Source: Pilatotrama ljubarskyi (taxonomy: Eukaryota > Basidiomycota > Agaricomycetes > Polyporales > Polyporaceae). From it: a DNA stretch of 11,157 bases. How positions within the stretch are numbered: position 1 is the first letter of the stretch; every line of letters begins with the position of its first letter. Where the stretch lies: the NCBI GenBank assembly GCA_022385805.1, contig MU277764.1:68072-79228 (forward strand), in the 5' to 3' direction. The notes below the pieces were generated by a model. That model was not told the origin of the DNA. It worked only from the letters and a program-made list of their open reading frames with translations, and did not search any database. Of this stretch, positions 7,139-11,157 are shown piece by piece. The translations under genes and the position numbers were made by a program.

Positions 7139-9388
7139 AACACTTATGGTGACACATGCCATAGGTGTGAGACATCTCCCAGCCTTGCCGCAGATTTTTC
7201 TGCCCTCAGGCTCACACCCAACTTGAATGCATGGCCCAGTGCGATTGGACTCTCACGGCAAGCCGATGCATGGCCGCAATCGATAGATACCAAAATTCCG
7301 GGAGTGGCGACAAGAAATTATGTGGGTTCTTTCTCTGCCAAAGACATTCAGGGGCGTTGTCGAGCTGTCGTTCCTGCGACCTTCTGAAGGGCCCACTGGC
7401 ATCACGACCGGTAATGTGGACAATGAAGTTGGCAGAACGCCCACTAGAACGGGCGCAAATAGGACCCACCTATCGCCTCATATCGCCTAGTAGCCAGAAT
7501 CATCTGTTAGAAGCAAGCTCGTGCCAGCCCTGGCAGGCCGGCAGTGGAACTGTCCACATCTTTACTTGTAGTAACAATGAACACACCTGCATGCAGCTCG
7601 GTTCAAGTTTGCGCGCAACGTGACTTGGAGCCTGAGGTCGTTCACTCAGACTGACAGTGGCTGGGATATAAGTCGATTCCCGGACAACACGTCCCGACAC
7701 GTCGCCCTACTGTCGGAACACGTTGCCTGGCAGACTGCATGCATACTGCTGGCACAGCGGCTAGTATAGGATGTGGTACTTTAATATTAGATGGGCCCAT
7801 CTACCTTGATGGCACGTCTCCCAGCATCATGTCCTACTAGAAGCACCTCGACTGCGAACTTCCTGAATGCCGTAGGACGCGGGGCGAACGCCACCGGGTC
7901 ATCCCACAAGAGATGCAGGGCGCTGCCTCGTGAACGGGCTTGTCTATTGTTGCATATAATTAGACGAGAACACAAATACAGCATCCCGGGGTATGCGAGC
8001 GGGGATGAGGCTTCGTCTATCAACAGGAACGCCTTGACTAGTACAATGGGAGTCAAAGATACACCACGGCGGGGTGGAGAAGGTCTTCACCCATGAACTG
8101 GATAGGATTCGACAAGCTGCACGTTCGCTGCAGCCTGGCTTTGTTCCCATGACACCCCCTTCGGGGGTTTCAACAAGCATGCTCTCCTCGCAGAGGACAA
8201 TCCTCCGATCCCGAGAAGCCCAAATGAGCACGGACCTGAAATGCCTTCGTTTCAAAAACGAGCCGCCGTAGAGCGTTCGTTACAGTGATCAGGAAGACAC
8301 CGCCTGCCACTCCAAGGCGGACATTGATGTGTTAATTATATTGTGACCGAGAGGTGACGCGCTCTAGTAAGCATTGTGCATCCTTGTAGGTTTGGATCTG
8401 GATAGGCCATTGAGCACGCTCACAAGCCCCTCGGAAGAGTGAGAACAGACTCGTAAGGATGCTGTTTGAGGAAAGTACTTCACGATGAGTTCTCCTTGGG
8501 ATTGATGACCGTGTTTGGTCCGGCCTCATACGTGTATGCTGAACTGCCTTCAGCTTTCCGGCGCAGTTCGCAACTGAGACGCGGTTGTGGTCAACAATCA
8601 GCACAACCATGGTGCGCAAAATGTCGTTCCTGTGGAAGGATCGGAGGGTCAGTTTCGAGCGTGATGGGGTGGGACTGGTTGGAGCCTTGCATCGTGACCC
8701 ATGCGAAACTATCGAAGTCGGCAGCCAAGATTGCCTCCGGTAACACGCACATAACTCGGACACGACCTGGTTCATGCGGTGCTGGATAAAGGTGAACCCT
8801 TGGACGGTGCGCTGCATACCCCAGGAGGTGGACGAGGTGCCTCTGTTGTCGTCAACGGTCACCGATGAGCACGTGAATGCCGGGTGTGACATCTATGAGG
8901 CCTGCCGTGTGGGCATTGCTATTGTGAGCAAATCGTAGACAAGGACAGAGGCGGAGATGTTGTGCTCTGCAGTGACGAAGCTACCCGATGCCATATTCGT
9001 GTAGCCTGACAACCTTGTTCAGGCTGTGGACCATGGCAGCGCGTGTCAATGTTTCAACTCCCGGCGCCACAAGGTTATTTGGTACCCTTTGCCTCTGTGG
9101 GCATTAGCGCCCTTCCGTGAGAGAGCATTTTTCGGCGTCCACCATGGGTGACTCGGAGATGTCTCCTACTTACTACTGTACTATGACCTCTACCGCCTTA
9201 TCCAGTCGCACAATGCTATTGATTCCTTTTGCCGCCCTCGATGTCTGTCTCTGCTAGTGAAAGCAACTCGAGCACCCCTCTTGCGGCCTCGAGGACGAGG
9301 TCGGGTCGACACAGATCATCGGTGGAGAGCACACTAGAGCCAGTGGCTGGCATAAGGCGGTCATTTGTTCCTCATCGCAAGGTCACAG
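7139..9388. other. Stretch between the kinase copies without a confident gene
   Basis: No complete domain is visible. The longest frame, 8332-8892 on the minus strand (186 codons), includes RSFHRNDILRTMVVLIVD but is otherwise Ser/Arg/Thr-rich without family motifs. A minus-strand frame near 8990-8890 starts MASGSFVTAEHNISASVLVY and stops after 33 residues. Near 9165-9245 (+) there may be a trace of the kinase N-lobe: TATGACCTC, a shared CAGTCGC word and MLLIPF sit at roughly the same distance before the next exon (173 nt) as the matching part of kinase 1 (156 nt). The rest looks like non-coding or relic sequence. Confidence 0.4.
8154..8168. other. Short perfect hairpin (ACCCCC/GGGGGT)
   Basis: ACCCCC at 8154-8159 pairs with GGGGGT at 8163-8168 around a three-base TTC loop. 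It lies in a stretch without a confident gene. No T-tract follows, and a bacterial-type terminator has no meaning here. Confidence 0.4.
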
Positions 9389-10187
9389 GGTCCACAGTTG
9401 ATGTACGAGTTGCACGTCGCATATAGGTCTGTCACACCCGCGCACTGCTTGCTCGTTCATCCTTACTAGCTTTTGCATAGAGATCGTCGTGCTCGGGACA
9501 TTCTATACAACCCCCGACCGACATCTTCCAGCCGTACACGCAAGATGAAGTGCAAGATTGGAGAAGTGATGGACTGCCAAGCTCCCAGGCTACAAGCAGA
9601 CCGCACGACCAGTGAGATATCACCTCATCGACTTCTACCCTTTCGAGAAAATACAACACGGAGGACGGTCCCCCTCCCGAACCTGAACATCCCATCTTAG
9701 GCGGCGACAAATCCATGCCAGAATTCAACAAACTGGAATGGAGAGCCCCTTGATCCCTTCCCAACCCCCATCTACTATCATACTATGCTGGTCCTGTGAT
9801 ATGTACGGACATTCTCCAGGTACACTGCCGATCATCTGACTTCCACATTATGTACGTAGCAAGCTCTCAGAACTACCGAGGCATTGAGTTCTCTCACCTC
9901 TCGTCCAGGACATGGTCCAAGACGGTCCGACGAAGCGCCCTACGATGCAAGAGGTGACCCAGTGTTTAGATGCACTCATCAAGTCGCTTGGACGGTGGAA
10001 AGTTCGATCCAGACTGATTCCGCGTGACAAGAGTTCGCTGGAGGGGGTCTTTCGGGAAATCTCGCACACCTTCCGGAACGCGCGCTACATTTTCGCTCGA
10101 AAGTCTGCTATACCCTCCCTGATTGATCCCTTTACTCTCCATGCTCTACTCATGCTGTGTGCGATTGCACTAGTCCCGTCGCTGTAG
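9389..10187 (+). pseudogene. Decayed paralogue of the kinase-like gene
   Basis: It matches kinase 1 exon by exon: 9389-9426 (38 nt, the same length as exon 3 of kinase 1), 9481-9819 and 9871-10187, with introns of 54 and 51 nt at the same positions and phases. Readable blocks are LMYELHVAYRD, DILYNPRP, ARPVRYHLIDF, YNTEDGPPPEPEHPILGGDK, DPFPTPIYY and DMVQDGPTKRPTM. Lesions: HRD has become YRD; the Asn five residues after the Asp of that motif is Asp; the frame changes between about 9520 and 9600; an extra base at 9636-9640 destroys the DFG glycine; the frame breaks at 9751-9753 (TGA); there is a TGA at 9797-9799; and a base is missing near 9892. The final 91 codons (9912-10187) are still open and end in a hydrophobic tail (LHALLMLCAIALVPSL). 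The N-lobe is missing or unrecognisable. It cannot encode a working kinase. Confidence 0.85.
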
Positions 10188-10678
10188 TATTGGGCTGATA
10201 TATACCCGGTTTGCGTTCGACATCCACTGCTGTATCCGCCGCTCTGGATGTCGATAATCCTGTCGACTCACATGAGGAAACATACCCGCGACAAGGATTC
10301 TTGCTGAACCGTGTTGACCTGACACTTTGTGACATGGAACGCTACAGGTCGAGACGTTTGCATTGGGGCACTCTCCAGATCCGTTCAAGGCAGAGCTCGA
10401 ATTGCGAGTGGACTTTGCACACGAAAATTAGGGACTAAGAGAATCCACACGTAAATATGTCGTCAATCATCAGTCCGGAATCAAGGATACACAACAGTCA
10501 CGGAGACGAGAGAGTAGTCCGTATGTACAGCGAGGCCGACTCCAGCTGTCCTTGGGTGATAGAGGATATATGAGCAAGACATTCTGACCATGGCTTCACT
10601 CATGCAAGAGGGCCCAACGCAGGGTCTAGAGATCCAGCAAACTCGTCTAGTATGCTAGCTTCTGCTGGCCCACACGCG
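10188..10678. other. Stretch without a recognisable gene between the kinase relic and the right-edge gene
   Basis: Only short open frames are present on either strand and none has family motifs. It should contain the 3' flanks of two convergent transcription units, the kinase relic (+) and the unidentified gene (-). No clear polyadenylation hexamer was picked out. Confidence 0.4.
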
Positions 10679-11157
10679 TCAAGCCGTGGGATGGCCATTC
10701 AAGACGGTCTTGCCCCGCTCCTGGAGGATCCTAGCGAGCTCATTGCTCTCCAACCTCTCAAATGCCTCCTATGAGATACAGCAGTGATGTCAGTGAACCG
10801 CACAAAGAGCAGCATAGCATGCGTGACTGACCGCGGCTGCATCTCTCAAGGCTGCGGCCGCCCGCAGCCGGCGCCAGTGCCCGGGAGCCACCGGGAGACT
10901 CGAACGAGGTGTGCGGTCACGGTACAGATCCATGGGGATGTCGGCGGCGATCCTGGAAGAAGTTCGAGTCAACGGTGTGAGCCGAGTCCGGGGACTAGCA
11001 TGCGTAGGCATACGAAAACTGACATCATGTAGCGCTCGAGCAAGGCTGCCTGCTGGTTGAGTGGAATGACATCGACGCCGCGGCGGAGGATCTTGAGAGT
11101 TTGCGCCTGGTACTCCTTTGTGATCCTCAAGACGGCGCGGGTGCTCCACTTGCGATT
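10679..11157 (-). CDS. Unidentified minus-strand gene, last three exons (5' part outside the window)
   Basis: Exons in transcript order: 11157-11024, 10952-10832, 10768-10679. The introns are 11023-10953 (donor GTCAGT, acceptor TTCCAG, 71 nt, phase 2) and 10831-10769 (donor GTCAGT, acceptor CTCATAG, 63 nt, phase 0). The joined frame gives 114 residues to a TGA at 10681-10679, starting NRKWSTRAVLRITKEYQAQT, then GVDVIPLNQQAALLERYMMI, ADIPMDLYRDRTPRSSLP, and ending AFERLESNELARILQERG and KTVLNGHPTA. Two matching donors and smooth joins make the model credible. The protein is basic and predicted helical, with an Ala/Glu-rich, possibly coiled-coil end, and has no signal or membrane segment. I do not recognise the family. 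The frame is in phase at the window edge, so it continues upstream. The competing single ORF on the same strand (10790-11149) reads through both proposed introns and looks like a shadow, though it shares the middle exon frame. Confidence 0.55.

Noticed and set aside
7791..8096. 101-codon open frame with an antisense 89-codon frame
   Set aside because: Both strands are open over the same stretch and neither peptide shows a recognisable domain.
8332..8892. 186-codon minus-strand frame, considered as a fungal multi-helix membrane protein (DUF6534-like)
   Set aside because: One short piece (NDILRTMVVLIV) recalls such proteins, but no further transmembrane segments or family motifs appear, and the remainder is Ser/Arg-rich.
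10895..10915. T-arm-like word on the minus strand (GTTCGAGTC)
   Set aside because: No pairing stem and no cloverleaf; it sits inside the middle exon of the unidentified minus-strand gene.

Overview
This window looks like nuclear DNA of an agaricomycete (mushroom-forming) basidiomycete. Coding sequence is broken by many introns of about 49-77 nt with GT..AG ends. The recognisable genes are a transposon-associated ORF tail of the type abundant in Agaricomycetes, a fungal V-ATPase proteolipid gene (VMA16), and two members of the lineage-expanded basidiomycete kinase-like family. None of the genes I can read is a single long ORF, so the gene models below are spliced by hand from protein continuity and splice consensus.

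Layout from left to right. 1-831: the 3' end of a transposon-associated ORF (+), with one intron and an in-frame TGA, so a dead or dying copy. 832-1649: mostly non-coding. It holds a possible remnant of the first VMA16 transmembrane exon at 1263-1317 and a small hairpin followed by a TATA-like stretch. 1650-2478: six exons of VMA16 (V-ATPase subunit c''), clean through the stop codon, with the start exon not confidently found. 2479-5606: about 3.1 kb with no confident gene, including a minus-strand coding-like relic at about 4453-5030. 5607-7004: an apparently intact five-exon kinase-like gene. Its stop codon overlaps the ATG of a short out-of-frame ORF that encodes a transmembrane helix. 7139-9388: no recognisable gene, apart from a possible N-lobe trace near 9165-9245. 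9389-10187: a decayed paralogue of the kinase in the same orientation, keeping the same intron positions but with several frameshifts, a stop and damaged catalytic motifs. 10188-10678: nothing recognised. 10679-11157: the last three exons of an unidentified minus-strand gene that runs off the right edge.

There is no sign of a co-regulated cluster. VMA16 is a housekeeping gene for acidifying vacuoles and endosomes. The kinase pair looks like a local tandem duplication with one copy dying, and the transposon tail and relics mark this as a fast-turnover neighbourhood. The observations most worth following are the out-of-frame membrane tail after kinase 1, with a hydrophobic tail also present in copy 2; the lost or displaced start of VMA16; and the unidentified right-edge gene.
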